From: CAWIJJ01 sp963836405
GTDB taxonomy: Bacteria; Acidobacteriota; Terriglobia; Bryobacterales; Bryobacteraceae
DNA length: 64,000 nt
Assembly (NCBI GenBank): GCA_963836405.1
Contig: CAWIJL010000004.1
Coordinates: forward strand, 1-64,000
Direction of reading: 5' to 3'
Part shown: positions 36,147 through 45,905 of the stretch, in pieces
Position numbering within the stretch: position 1 is the first letter of the stretch
Layout: every line of letters starts with the position of its first letter
Made by a program: the position numbers and the translations under genes
Notes under the pieces: generated by a model
Database searches by the model: none
What the model saw: the letters and a program-made list of their open reading frames with translations, nothing else
Told to the model about the DNA's origin: nothing

Positions 36147-39100
36147 TTAGAAGGTCAAACGCGTACCCACCTGAAAGGCCCGCGGGCCGCCGCTCCCGAA
36201 GACGTTGCTCGTCCGGCTGGTGGGATGGCCGAACGCGGGATCCAGCAAGTTATCGGAGTAGCCGGTCAGGTTGGCCACGTTGAACAGATTGAATGCTTCT
36301 CCGAACACCTGCCATTCGAAACGTTCCAAACGCAGGCGGTGGGTAAGCCGCACATCCTGCGATATGGTGCTGTCTCCGAAATCGAATTCAGCGGGCAGCG
36401 TGACGGACGGGAATACTTGCGGGGCAACGGGTCCGGGCCGGCCTCCGTAGCGCTGGTTGTAGTCGGTCACCAACCGGACAAGATCCGTCCGCCCCAGACC
36501 GAAATTGAAACGATTGGTTCCCGAGCCGGGAAGCAGAAACTCGCTCACGCCGCTGCCAAAAAAATCGGTGCCGGTAATCACCGGCTGAAACGGAAGGCGG
36601 CTGTTGTAACTGGAAATGAACGATAGTTGCAGGCGCGCCGGCAGATCCACCGTACCGGCTACGGTAAGTACGTGCCGCGGGATGGCTGGCCCGACATTCT
36701 GAAGCCAGTCATTCAGGTTCGCGATCGGCGTGAACAGCTTCGTGATTCCGTATACGTCGTCCTGGTTCTGCCAGGCGTAGGAAACTTGGGCCTGCACCCG
36801 CTTGCCGAGACGTCCTTCGGCGCGTACGAGCAGCCCCTTGTAAGTGGACCGGCCGCCGCTGACAGTGGCCTGAACGGGACCGTTCGTACAGGGCGCTCCG
36901 GGAGTAAGCACGTCTGCTGCCGCGCAGGCGGGCACCAACGGGCCGGCTGCGGCATAGTAATGGTTCAGATCGATGCCCCGGAGCATCTCGTGGAGGAAGT
37001 GGCGATAGACAAAATCCGCGGAAACGGCGAATCCAGGCGACATTCGGTGCTGTATGCCTGCGCTCGCGTGCTGGGCCTGGATGGGGACAAAGTCTCGGAC
37101 AAACAGGTCGGTCGCCGTCTTGAAGACGTCCACGTTGCGGACAGAGAGATCGGTGTTGTCCGGATTGATCTGCAACTGCGTGACCGCCACGCCGCGAATC
37201 AGCGGCAGCAGCGCTGTCAACAGGCTGCCGGTGAAAGCGGTAGGGGTGCGGTAATCGATGGGTGCTCCGGCGGGCGCGCCCGTAATTCCCGGGATAGGGT
37301 TCGGAATGATGGAGCCGGGAAGGGGCAGAAAGCCAGTGCCCAGCGGCCCGAGGTAGGCGCGCTCCACCAGCCGGCTCTCGAGTGTGAGCGTGTCGTAGTA
37401 AATGCCGGCTCCCGCGCGCACCACCGTATCGCTGTCCGGCGACCAGGCGAACCCGAGCGTAGGGCTGAAGCGCAGCCATGCATGCTTGGCCGGCAGGAGT
37501 CCTTCCTGCCCGAAAAACGGCGCCAGGAAGGCGGGCTTGGATAAGTCGTGATTCAGCAGGTTGCTTTCGAACGACCACGCCAGGCCGTAGTTGAGCGTGA
37601 GGTTCGGGCGCAGTTTCCAGGCGTCCTGCCAGTAGACGTGAGTCTGCGTATCGTGGTCGGCGTTGCCGCGCTGGAATGCAGGCGGCTGGCGGTTGTCGCC
37701 GATGCCGAAGGCGAAGCTCTGGAGCGGCAGGGCGAGAATCGAGTCGACTCCGGTGAACGAGGCCGGGATGAGCCCGGCAAGCTGGGGCGCCAGCGCGCGC
37801 ACCTGGGCCGGCGAGAACAGCTTGATTTCCGCGGGCACATACAGCGAGTAAGTGCCGGTACCTTTGACATACTCCCATTCGCCGCCGAATTTCATACGGT
37901 GGCTGCCCCGCTGCGTACTGATGTTATCCGCGAAAATGTTGCGGCGCACCTGGCGGGTCTGCGGCGCGTTGGTCTGGTTGCCGAAGATGAGCCCGGAGCT
38001 TTCAATAACGACGTGCGGTCCACCCAGCCCGAGACAGCCGGGGCATTCCGCCTCGGTAGGCGTTGAGTTCCGGTTGGACCAGTAGGTCATGGAATAGCGG
38101 AATTCGTTGACCGCAGTGGGACGGAGCACGCTGGTGAGCGAAAACACTCCCGAGTCGGCGTAATTGCGATTGCCGACCCAGGCCGACGGCAGCGAATTCA
38201 CTTCGCGCGGCGCGAAACTGCGGTTGCCGTCATGAGAATAGCGCAGGAAGGCCGTATGGCGTTCGGAGAGCCGGTAATCGAGGCGGCCGTTCACCAGGTC
38301 CTGATAAAACGGGCTGGGGGCGATCACGGCAAACTGGCGGAACGCGGGATCGCTCGGGAGTACGCTGTAAACGCCGCGCTGGTTGTTGTGCTCGTAGGCC
38401 GCGAAGAAAAACAGGCGGTTCCGCCGCACCGGGCCGCCTACCCAGAGACCGCTTTGGGCGCGCGCGAAAAATGGATCGGAAGCCTGCGGGTCGCGAACCA
38501 GTCCCGGGAAAGCCGAGAGGTGATGGTCGCGGAAAAAGAAAAAGCCGCTGCCGTGTAACTGGTTGGATCCCGTGCGGGTAACGATATTGATGGCGCCGGC
38601 ACCGGCGATCCCGGTGGAGAGATCGAAGTTCACCGAGCTGATCTCGAATTCCTGAACGATCTCCTGGGAGAAATTCTGCTGGGTTCCGCCGTCTACCGCG
38701 TCGTTGACGTGCGCACCGTCCACCGTGATGCGGGTGAGGTCGGGGTTGCCGCCGAGGATGGAAACGTCGAAGGCGCGGTTGAAGTTGCCGAGGTTGTGGG
38801 TGCTGACCGTGACGCCGGGCGCAAGAAACGCGAGTTGCAGGAAGCTGCGGCCGTTGAGCGGCAGTTGCTCGATCTCGCGGCGGGAAACGACCTGGTCGAG
38901 CGTGTGCCGCTCCGGTTCGATCAACGGAGTTGCCGCGTCGACGGTGATCTCGTCGGTGCGCCTGCCCACCTGAAGACGCACGTCGGCGGTGGTGACCGCG
39001 CCCGTCGAAACGCCGACCCGTGCCACTGCCGCGCCGAACCCGGCGGCCTCTGCGCGCAGTTCGTACTCGCCTGGCGTGAGCGAGCCGAAGCTATACGCGC

Positions 39101-39284
39101 CGGCCGGATTGCTGTGCGTTGCGCGGGTGAAGTCCGTGGCCGCGCTGCGCAGCGTGATGGATGCGCCGGGAAGCACGCCGCCCGACGGGTCGAAAACGGT
39201 GCCGGCGACCTCTCCGGTGGGAGCTTGCGCCCGCACAAGACCCACGGCGGCCAGAATGAGAAGGAGAGACGGTTGGCAACGCAC
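36147..39284 (-). CDS. TonB-dependent receptor with carboxypeptidase-regulatory-like domain (Oar type)
   Basis: 1045 residues. Signal peptide (LLLILAAVGLVRAQA), CarboxypepD-reg-like domain at about 22-110 (EVAGTVFDPSGGVLPGASIT), plug domain with QLPLNGRSFLQLAFLAPGV, then a large barrel ending in RAFQVGTRLTF with the terminal Phe expected for outer-membrane insertion. Such receptors are numerous in this phylum and take up glycans, peptides or chelates. It lies just upstream of cydAB on the same strand, but a functional tie is not implied. Confidence 0.9.
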   Translation of the reverse strand: MRCQPSLLLILAAVGLVRAQAPTGEVAGTVFDPSGGVLPGASITLRSAATDFTRATHSNPAGAYSFGSLTPGEYELRAEAAGFGAAVARVGVSTGAVTTADVRLQVGRRTDEITVDAATPLIEPERHTLDQVVSRREIEQLPLNGRSFLQLAFLAPGVTVSTHNLGNFNRAFDVSILGGNPDLTRITVDGAHVNDAVDGGTQQNFSQEIVQEFEISSVNFDLSTGIAGAGAINIVTRTGSNQLHGSGFFFFRDHHLSAFPGLVRDPQASDPFFARAQSGLWVGGPVRRNRLFFFAAYEHNNQRGVYSVLPSDPAFRQFAVIAPSPFYQDLVNGRLDYRLSERHTAFLRYSHDGNRSFAPREVNSLPSAWVGNRNYADSGVFSLTSVLRPTAVNEFRYSMTYWSNRNSTPTEAECPGCLGLGGPHVVIESSGLIFGNQTNAPQTRQVRRNIFADNISTQRGSHRMKFGGEWEYVKGTGTYSLYVPAEIKLFSPAQVRALAPQLAGLIPASFTGVDSILALPLQSFAFGIGDNRQPPAFQRGNADHDTQTHVYWQDAWKLRPNLTLNYGLAWSFESNLLNHDLSKPAFLAPFFGQEGLLPAKHAWLRFSPTLGFAWSPDSDTVVRAGAGIYYDTLTLESRLVERAYLGPLGTGFLPLPGSIIPNPIPGITGAPAGAPIDYRTPTAFTGSLLTALLPLIRGVAVTQLQINPDNTDLSVRNVDVFKTATDLFVRDFVPIQAQHASAGIQHRMSPGFAVSADFVYRHFLHEMLRGIDLNHYYAAAGPLVPACAAADVLTPGAPCTNGPVQATVSGGRSTYKGLLVRAEGRLGKRVQAQVSYAWQNQDDVYGITKLFTPIANLNDWLQNVGPAIPRHVLTVAGTVDLPARLQLSFISSYNSRLPFQPVITGTDFFGSGVSEFLLPGSGTNRFNFGLGRTDLVRLVTDYNQRYGGRPGPVAPQVFPSVTLPAEFDFGDSTISQDVRLTHRLRLERFEWQVFGEAFNLFNVANLTGYSDNLLDPAFGHPTSRTSNVFGSGGPRAFQVGTRLTF

Positions 39285-39324
39285 TCTGCTTCAGAGTAAC
39301 AGGAAGCCCCGGAGAGCTACACGG

Positions 39325-40122
39325 TCAGTTGGCGGCGGGATTAAGCCCGCGCACCGCGGCGCCCCGCGCGCGCGTAAACCACCAGCCGCCAAGGGCGAAT
39401 AGCCCGATCGATATCACCTGCGATGTGTCTAGCGGTCCGCCCCAGAGATTGCCCTGCTCGTGCACGCGGAAGAACTCCACGATGAAGCGCGCCACCGAAT
39501 AGAGCATCAGGTAGAGGCCAATGATGTTCCCCGGCGAATGCGCTTTTCTGCTGCGCCAGTAAAGGAAGCCGAAGATGGCGAACTCGGCCGCAGCCTCGTA
39601 CAGTTGCGTGGGATGGAGTGGCGTGCCGAGGGGCACCCCGACCAGGCGGTTGGCCGCCGGATCGGTGAACGTGACGGCCCAGGGACGGTCGCACTGCACG
39701 CCCCAGCAGCAGCCCGCCGAGAAGCAGCCCAGGCGCCCTATGCCATGGCCCAGCGCGATGCCGGGCGCGAATACATCGGACGTGCGGAGTAACGGAAGCC
39801 CCGTGCGCCGCATGTACCACCAGCCCACGGCGAGCGCGCCGATCAGTCCACCGTAAAAGACTCCGCCGGCCTGGAGTGTGGCCAGGGAGAAGAACTCGCC
39901 GGGACGATCCAGGTAGTAGCGGAAGTCCACCACCAGCATCATCAGCTTGGCGCCGGCAATGGCGGCCAGCGCGCAATAGATCCCCAGGTTGGTCACCGCT
40001 TCGGCGTTGAGCTTGGCCCGCACCGCCAGCCGCGTGGCCATCCATAGCCCGGCCAGAAAGCCCACAGCCACCAGCAGGCCGTAGGTGTGAAGGAACGAAA
40101 TGTGAAAAATTTCAGGGTACAT
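39325..40122 (-). CDS. lgt: prolipoprotein diacylglyceryl transferase
   Basis: 265 residues, seven membrane segments. Lgt signature GHGIGRLGCFSAGCCWG and the C-terminal LYLMLYSVARFIVEFFR. It transfers diacylglycerol from phosphatidylglycerol to the lipobox cysteine. It overlaps lspA by 11 bases; ileS-lspA-lgt is a logical lipoprotein-maturation set with a tRNA synthetase. Confidence 0.95.
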   Translation of the reverse strand: MYPEIFHISFLHTYGLLVAVGFLAGLWMATRLAVRAKLNAEAVTNLGIYCALAAIAGAKLMMLVVDFRYYLDRPGEFFSLATLQAGGVFYGGLIGALAVGWWYMRRTGLPLLRTSDVFAPGIALGHGIGRLGCFSAGCCWGVQCDRPWAVTFTDPAANRLVGVPLGTPLHPTQLYEAAAEFAIFGFLYWRSRKAHSPGNIIGLYLMLYSVARFIVEFFRVHEQGNLWGGPLDTSQVISIGLFALGGWWFTRARGAAVRGLNPAAN

Positions 40123-40606
40123 TTGCAGGCTGCCGCTTCTGGCGGAACAGGTCGAGCATCAGCAGCCCGCTGCCGATGACAATCGCTGAATCCGCCACAT
40201 TGAATGTGGGCCACTCGTAGTGCCCGATATAGATGGCCAGAAAGTCCGTGACGCGACCCCAAAGAATGCGGTCGAACACGTTGCCGGCTGCGCCGCCCAG
40301 CACCAGCGCCAGACCCCAGAGCGTGCCGCGGTCCAGCGTTCGCGCCTTCCACAGCATGACCGAAATCATCACCACTGCCGCCACCGTCGCAGCAACCAGC
40401 AGCACGGTTCGCCATTCACTTGTGGAATCGTTGAAAATTCCGAATGCGACCCCCCGGTTCTCCGACCGGACGATATCGAAGAAGCCCGGGATCACCGGAT
40501 GCCGGTCCGCGGCCGATACGCGAGTCTCAATGAGCCACTTCGACACACGGTCAGCCGCGAACACGAGGGCGGCCGCCCCGTAGGCTTTCCAACGCACATC
40601 AGCCAT
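40112..40606 (-). CDS. lspA: lipoprotein signal peptidase II
   Basis: 164 residues, four membrane segments. Catalytic Asp motifs are GNVFDRI and FNVADSAIVIG, and the N-terminal ENRGVAFGIF is typical. It cleaves the signal peptide of diacylated prolipoproteins. ATG at 40606 overlaps the ileS stop by eight bases. Confidence 0.95.
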   Translation of the reverse strand: MADVRWKAYGAAALVFAADRVSKWLIETRVSAADRHPVIPGFFDIVRSENRGVAFGIFNDSTSEWRTVLLVAATVAAVVMISVMLWKARTLDRGTLWGLALVLGGAAGNVFDRILWGRVTDFLAIYIGHYEWPTFNVADSAIVIGSGLLMLDLFRQKRQPANVP

Positions 40607-43415
40607 TCAGAATCTCGTTAACCGCGTCGGCACACGACCCGCATACCGTCGGGAACCGGGGATCCGAGCCACGGTCCGTTGTGTACTTCCAGCAGCGGTC
40701 GCACTTCTCGCCGGCTGCGCGCTCCACCCGCACCTGCAGTCCGTCGTTCGATCCGCCGCCCAGTGCCACCTGGCTCACGATGAAGAGCCCCGGCAGTTCC
40801 GGCGCATACTGTTCGAGCAGCGGATAGAGATCCCCGTTCGCCGCAAGATGCACCCGCGCCTCCAGCGGCGCGCCAATCAGTTTCTCGTTGCGCGCCGTTT
40901 CAAGGCTCTTGAGAACGCTGTCCCTCACTTCCATGAGACGGTCCCAGTTGGCGGCACGTTTCCGGGCCGCGTCGTCGATGCCGCCGGCCAGGTCCGCGGG
41001 TTCGGGAAAATACGCCATGTGAACGCTCTCGAGGTGGCCCATTTGCTTCCAGACCTCGTCGGCGGTAAACGAAAGGATCGGCGCCAGCAGCCGCACCAGC
41101 GCATCCAGCAGCCGGTAGAGCGCCGTCTGCGCGCTGCGCCGCGCCTTCGATTTTGGTGCCGTAGTGTAGAGCCGGTCCTTCAGCACGTCGAAGTAGATGC
41201 GCACTCAGATCCACGGTGGCGAAGTCGTAGACGCGTGGTAGACGCGGTGGAATTCGAACCGCTCGTACCAGTCGGCGCAACGCTTCACCAGGTCTTCGGC
41301 GCGCAACAGAATCCATTGGTCGATTTCAGCATTTCGGCGGCGGGCACCCCATCCTGCTCCGGTTTGAAATCCGTCCAGGTTGCCGAGCATGTACCGGAAC
41401 GTGTTGCGCAGTTTGCGATAGGCGTCCACCAGGCGCGTCTAGAATGGTGTTCCGACATCCGCACGTCTTCGTTGAAGTCCACCGATGCGGACCCACAGCC
41501 GCAGAACCTCCGCGCCGTGATGCTTGATCACCTCTTCGGGCTCGATGGAATTGCCGAGCGACTTGTGCATCGCCTTGCCCTCCCCGTCGAGCACCCACCC
41601 GTTCAACGCGCAGTCGCGGTACGGCGATCCGCCTTTGATGCCGGTGCCCACCAGCAGCGAACTGTGGAACCAGCCGCGATACTGGTCGCCGCCTTCCAGG
41701 TACACGTCGGCTGGCCAGGGGAGGCCGAAACGTTCATTCAACACCGCCAGGTGGCTGGACCCGGAGTCGAACCACACGTCCAGAATGTCGCTCTCCTTGC
41801 TGAACTCGGAGCCTCCGCATTTACCGCACGTGGTGCCCGGGGGCAGCAGCTCGGCGGCGGATTTTTCGTACCAGACGTCGGCGGTGTGTTGGCGGAACAG
41901 ATCCACGACTCGAGTCCAGCACCTTTCGATCCGTCAGCGGCTCGCGGCAGCCTTCGCAATAGAACACGATGATCGGCACGCCCCACACGCGCTGGCGCGA
42001 GATGCACCAGTCCGGGCGCGTGGCGATCATGTTGGAGATGCGCTCCTCGCCCCAGGCGGGCATCCACTTCACGCTCTTCACCGCTTCCAGGGCGTGCTTG
42101 CGGAAATCGTTCCGCTCCATGCCGATGAACCACTGCTCAGTGGCGCGGAAGATGGTCGGGCCTGTGGCAGCGCCAGCAATGCGGATAGGAGTGGGCCAGT
42201 TGATGCAGCCCCACCAGTGCTCCGTGCGCTTTCAGGATCTCCATTACCAGCGGATTCGCTTCCCACACGGTCTTGCCGATGATCGTTTCGGGCAGCCTGC
42301 CGGATGCGCCCGAAGCGTGGAAGAACCTTCCGCCGGCGTCCACCGGGCAATACGTCTCAATCCCGTACTGCCGCCCGATGCGTAATCTTCCTGGCCGTGG
42401 CCGGGGGCGGTGTGGACGGCGCCGGTGCCCTGCTCGAGCGTGACGTGGTCGGCCAGAATGCCCACCGAATCGCGTTCGAGGAACGGATGCCGGAACACGG
42501 CGCCTTCCATTGCCGAGCCCGGGAATCTCGCCAGGACTTCGTGCCCGATCCAGCCGCAGTTTTCCGCCGTCTGCTTGAGCAGCTCTTCGGCCACAAGGTA
42601 AACGTCACCCGCCACATCCACCGCCACATACTCGAACTTCGGGTGGTACGCGATGGCCATGTTGGCCGGGCATGGTCCACGGCGTCGTGGTCCAGATCAG
42701 CCCGTAAACGTTCTTGCCCTGAGCGCCGGGTCGATGCTCGCCGGATCCGATGTCAGACGGAAGCGCACCCAGATGGAAGGGCTGGTGTGGTTCTCGTACT
42801 CGACCTCCGCTTCCGCCAGCGCCGTGCGGTCCTTGATGCACCAGTGGACCGGCTTCAGACCCTTGTAAACATAGCCGCGATCCAGGAATTCGACGAACGC
42901 GCCCGCGATCACAGCTCTGGTAGTGCGCGCTCATGGTCAGGTAAGGATCTTCCCACCGACCCAGAACGCCCAGGCGCTTGAAGTCCTGGCGCTGCAAATC
43001 GATGTACTTCTCCGCGTATTTGCGGCAGGCGCGGCGGATCTCGATCGGCCGGCATCTGCGCCTTTTTGGCCCCGAGTTCGCTGTCCACCTTGATTTCGAT
43101 GGGCAGCCCGTGGCAGTCCCAGCCCGGCACGTAGGGCGAATCGAAGCCCGCCATCGTCTTGGACTTGACGATGAAGTCCTTCAGAATCTTATTGAAGGCG
43201 GTGCCCAGGTGGATTCGGCCGTTGGCATAGGGCGGACCGTCGTGCAGCACATACAGTGGACGGCCGGCCCGCGACGCGCGAATGCGGTCGTAGAGCTTCT
43301 CTGCCTCCCACCGCTCGAGCATCTTCGGCTCGGTCTGCGGCAGGTTGGCCTTCATGGAAAAGCTGGTTTTCGGCAGATTGATCGTCTGCTTCAGGTCGAC
43401 ATTATTGGAGTCCAT
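40599..43415 (-). pseudogene. ileS: isoleucyl-tRNA synthetase, frame broken by twelve single-base indels
   Basis: ATG at 43415 (MDSNNVDLKQTINLPKTSFS), stop at 40599, about 938 residues when repaired. The class I HIGH-type motif is GPPYANGRIHLG, the KMSKS-type motif KAMHKSLGNS, and the C-terminal zinc ribbon CDRCW...CGSC. The frame shifts at about 43046 (+1), 42916 (+1), 42720 (-1), 42670 (+1), 42379 (-1), 42160 (+1), 41911 (+1), 41490 (+1), 41448 (+1), 41440 (+1), 41230 (-1) and 41200 (+1), with conserved sequence between every pair. The net change is +6, so both ends are in the same frame. The gene is essential and flanking genes are clean, so sequencing error is the first explanation; a decayed second copy is the alternative. 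Confidence 0.88.
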
Positions 43416-43568
43416 TGGAGAGGTAAATACTATCGTACCAGCCGCGTAAAGCCCTCTGCGTCCGCCGGTGCGACACCTCGTCCCGGAACCGGACACTTGC
43501 ATCCCGCCGGTCGGTATGAGAAGACAATACTTTCGCGAGGCCCCAAACCTGCACGTATCCCGTCGATA

Positions 43569-44720
43569 ATGATAGCGCCTGCCATGGACTCCGCAACCGC
43601 CCCTGCCCCGGTGAAACCCTTCCGCGTCCTCATTTGCGACGATCAGCCGGACGTGTTGGAGGCGCTGCGCCTGCTCCTGAAAGGAGAGGGGTGGCAGGCC
43701 GTGCCGGTGGATTCCCCAGAGGCGTTGATGCGTGCTGTCCGGGGCGAGCTCTTCGACCTCATCCTGGTGGACCTGAACTACACCCGAGACACCACGTCGG
43801 GCGCCGAAGGCATGGACCTGCTGGCAAGCCTGGAATCGGAGGGCATTTCCACTCCCGTAATGGTGATGACGGCTTGGGGAAATTTCGACCTCGCCGTGGA
43901 GGCCATGCGGCGCGGCGCCTGCGACTTTATCCAGAAACCGTGGGACAACGAGCGGCTGGTGGCCGCCGTCCGCAAGCAGATCGACTCGGAGAGGCGCCGA
44001 CGGTCGGAGTTGGAAATTGCCGCTAATGTCCAGCAGAAGCTGTTTCCCAAAAACCTGCGCCCGCTGCGCACGCTCGACTACGCCGGCCATTGCGTGGCCG
44101 CGCGCGAGGTGGGCGGCGACTACTACGACTTTCTGGAAATCGGCGATCACCTGCTCGGCTTTGTTCTGGCCGACGTTTCCGGCAAGGGCATTCCCGCCGC
44201 ACTGCTGATGGCCAACCTTCAGGCCTGTTTCCGCAACCTCCCGCCGGGCGCGCTCCTGCGTCCGGGCGAGGTGCTCGAGGGCATCAACCACCACTTCTAC
44301 GAATCCACCGCCGCCGAACGCTTCGCCACCCTCTTCTTCGCCGGCTACGAAGACCGCACGCGCCGTCTCCGCTACATCAACTGCGCGCACGTGGCACCCG
44401 TCCTGCTTCGCGCCGGCGGCAGCGTGGAACTGCTCCAACCCACTTCGATGATGCTGGGCGCGTTTCCCCGCTGGGCGCCGCGGGAGGCGCAGGTGGAGCT
44501 CGCCGCGGGCGACACGCTGGTCATGTACTCGGATGGCGTGACCGAGGCTGGAATCGACAAACAAGAGGAGTTCGGAGAACCGCACCTGATTCAGATCCTC
44601 CAGGAGAACCGGGGCTTGGCTGCGGCGCCGCTGGTGCACAAGATCGTCGAGGAAGTGATGGCATACAGCGGAGCCACGCGAACCGACGACATCACCGTGG
44701 TGGTGCTGCGCAGCCTCTAA
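43569..44720 (+). CDS. response regulator with SpoIIE/PP2C phosphatase output domain
   Basis: 383 residues from the ATG at 43569 (a second ATG lies at 43584). A receiver domain, residues about 17-135, has acidic pocket VLICDDQPDVLEAL, phosphoacceptor LILVDLNYT, Thr in VMVMTAWG and Lys in FIQKPWD. A helical linker (ELEIAANVQQKLFP) leads to an RsbU-like phosphatase with GGDYYDFLEI, LADVSGKGIPAALLMA and YSDGVTEA. It probably dephosphorylates an anti-sigma antagonist in a partner-switching pathway. No sensor kinase gene adjoins it. Confidence 0.92.
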   Translation: MIAPAMDSATAPAPVKPFRVLICDDQPDVLEALRLLLKGEGWQAVPVDSPEALMRAVRGELFDLILVDLNYTRDTTSGAEGMDLLASLESEGISTPVMVMTAWGNFDLAVEAMRRGACDFIQKPWDNERLVAAVRKQIDSERRRRSELEIAANVQQKLFPKNLRPLRTLDYAGHCVAAREVGGDYYDFLEIGDHLLGFVLADVSGKGIPAALLMANLQACFRNLPPGALLRPGEVLEGINHHFYESTAAERFATLFFAGYEDRTRRLRYINCAHVAPVLLRAGGSVELLQPTSMMLGAFPRWAPREAQVELAAGDTLVMYSDGVTEAGIDKQEEFGEPHLIQILQENRGLAAAPLVHKIVEEVMAYSGATRTDDITVVVLRSL

Positions 44721-44893
44721 CAGCCTCCAAGGCAGGGCGAGGTACCGGTCGTCACCTCTCGCGCCCGACCGTGGTCTCTGTCACGTTGGCAGCGCTGGTG
44801 CACATGGAAAAACGTCGCTGCCCAGCACAAGCGACGGGCCAAATACGAGTACCTCGTCCATCTGGACAACACGGCTGCTAGGAGGGCCATTCC

Positions 44894-45061
44894 TTGCTCA
44901 AACCAAGTGAACGCGAAAGACTCAACGACTGCCTGCTCCTGATCCAATCCGCCCGAAATATTCTCGCCGGAATGCGCGGCGTGGACTTCCCCAGTCGGCC
45001 CGATATCGAAAAGTGCTTCCGGGACGCCGACCAGACTATCTCACGCCTACTGCGAAGCTGA
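44894..45061 (+). CDS. small hypothetical protein, 55 residues
   Basis: A TTG at 44894 sits eight bases after a perfect AGGAGG (44880-44885), and the frame continues as LKPSERERLNDCLLLIQSAR to a TGA at 45061. The product is helical, with two cysteines. It overlaps the convergent cyclotransferase gene by 15 bases. Coding is supported by the ribosome-binding site and by codon composition; the family is not recognised. Confidence 0.5.
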   Translation: MLKPSERERLNDCLLLIQSARNILAGMRGVDFPSRPDIEKCFRDADQTISRLLRS

Positions 45062-45826
45062 TTTCTTCACCAGACGGATCTCATAAAGCTTGGGCCAGCA
45101 CTTACCGGTGACAAACAGCCGGTCGCCCTTGGCATCGTAAGCAATCCCGTTGAGGACGTCGCTTTCCGGCCCGCGATCCGCCGGATTCAGGATGCCGCTG
45201 AGGTCAATCCAACCCGTGACCTTGCCGGTGGACGGATCGATCCGCGCGATGCGGTCCGTTTCCCAAACGTTGGCGTACACCTCGCCCTTGACCCATTCGA
45301 GTTCGTTGAGCTTTTCCACCGGCCTGCCCTCAGCCGTAACCGTGATGCGGCCGGTTTCTTTCAGGGTCTCGGGATCCCAGAAGCGCAATTCCGCGCTGCC
45401 GTCGCTCATGATGATGCGCTTGCCGTCCTCTGTGAGGCCCCAGCCTTCACCGGGATATTGATACTCGCCGCGCAGGGCAAATGTGGCGGCGTCGTAAATG
45501 AATCCTGCCTGCGCCTGCCAGGTGAGTTCCACCAGCTTGTCTTTCCAGACCACGATGCCCTCGCCGAAATAGGGTGCAGGCACGTCGCGCTTCTGGATCA
45601 CCTCGCCGGTCTCCAGCCTGACCTTGCGGATTGAGGAGCGCCCGTCGAGACCGGTTCCCTCGTACAGGACGCCGTCCTTATAGAGCAGGCCCTGCGTGAA
45701 CGCCCGCGGGTCGTGCGGATAGGTCCGGACAACCTGGTAGCCGTATTCGGGAATGCCGCTTGCCTCGGTGGCTGGTCCGCAGGCACAGAACAGCAGGGCC
45801 AACGGAACAAACAGAAAGCGCCGCAT
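45047..45826 (-). CDS. glutaminyl-peptide cyclotransferase-like protein
   Basis: 259 residues from the ATG at 45826, with a signal sequence (FLFVPLALLFCACG) that may or may not be a lipobox. The beta-propeller family signatures AFTQGLLYKDGVLYEGTGLD, WKDKLVELTWQAQAGF, EGWGLTEDGKRIIMSDGSA and LNGIAYDAKGDRLFVTGK are all present. It converts N-terminal Gln to pyroglutamate in exported proteins, inferred from the family. Confidence 0.88.
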   Translation of the reverse strand: MRRFLFVPLALLFCACGPATEASGIPEYGYQVVRTYPHDPRAFTQGLLYKDGVLYEGTGLDGRSSIRKVRLETGEVIQKRDVPAPYFGEGIVVWKDKLVELTWQAQAGFIYDAATFALRGEYQYPGEGWGLTEDGKRIIMSDGSAELRFWDPETLKETGRITVTAEGRPVEKLNELEWVKGEVYANVWETDRIARIDPSTGKVTGWIDLSGILNPADRGPESDVLNGIAYDAKGDRLFVTGKCWPKLYEIRLVKKSASQ

Positions 45827-45905
45827 ATGGGTTGATTGTGCCACAGTTTGCGATCGGCGGCCGGTTCGAAGCAACAGCCGCGGCGCGGGCATTATACTAT
45901 CCACG

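Noticed and set aside
41200..43050. Programmed frameshifting in ileS
   Set aside because: Twelve shifts of both signs without slippery sequences or structures cannot be programmed; error or decay explains them better.
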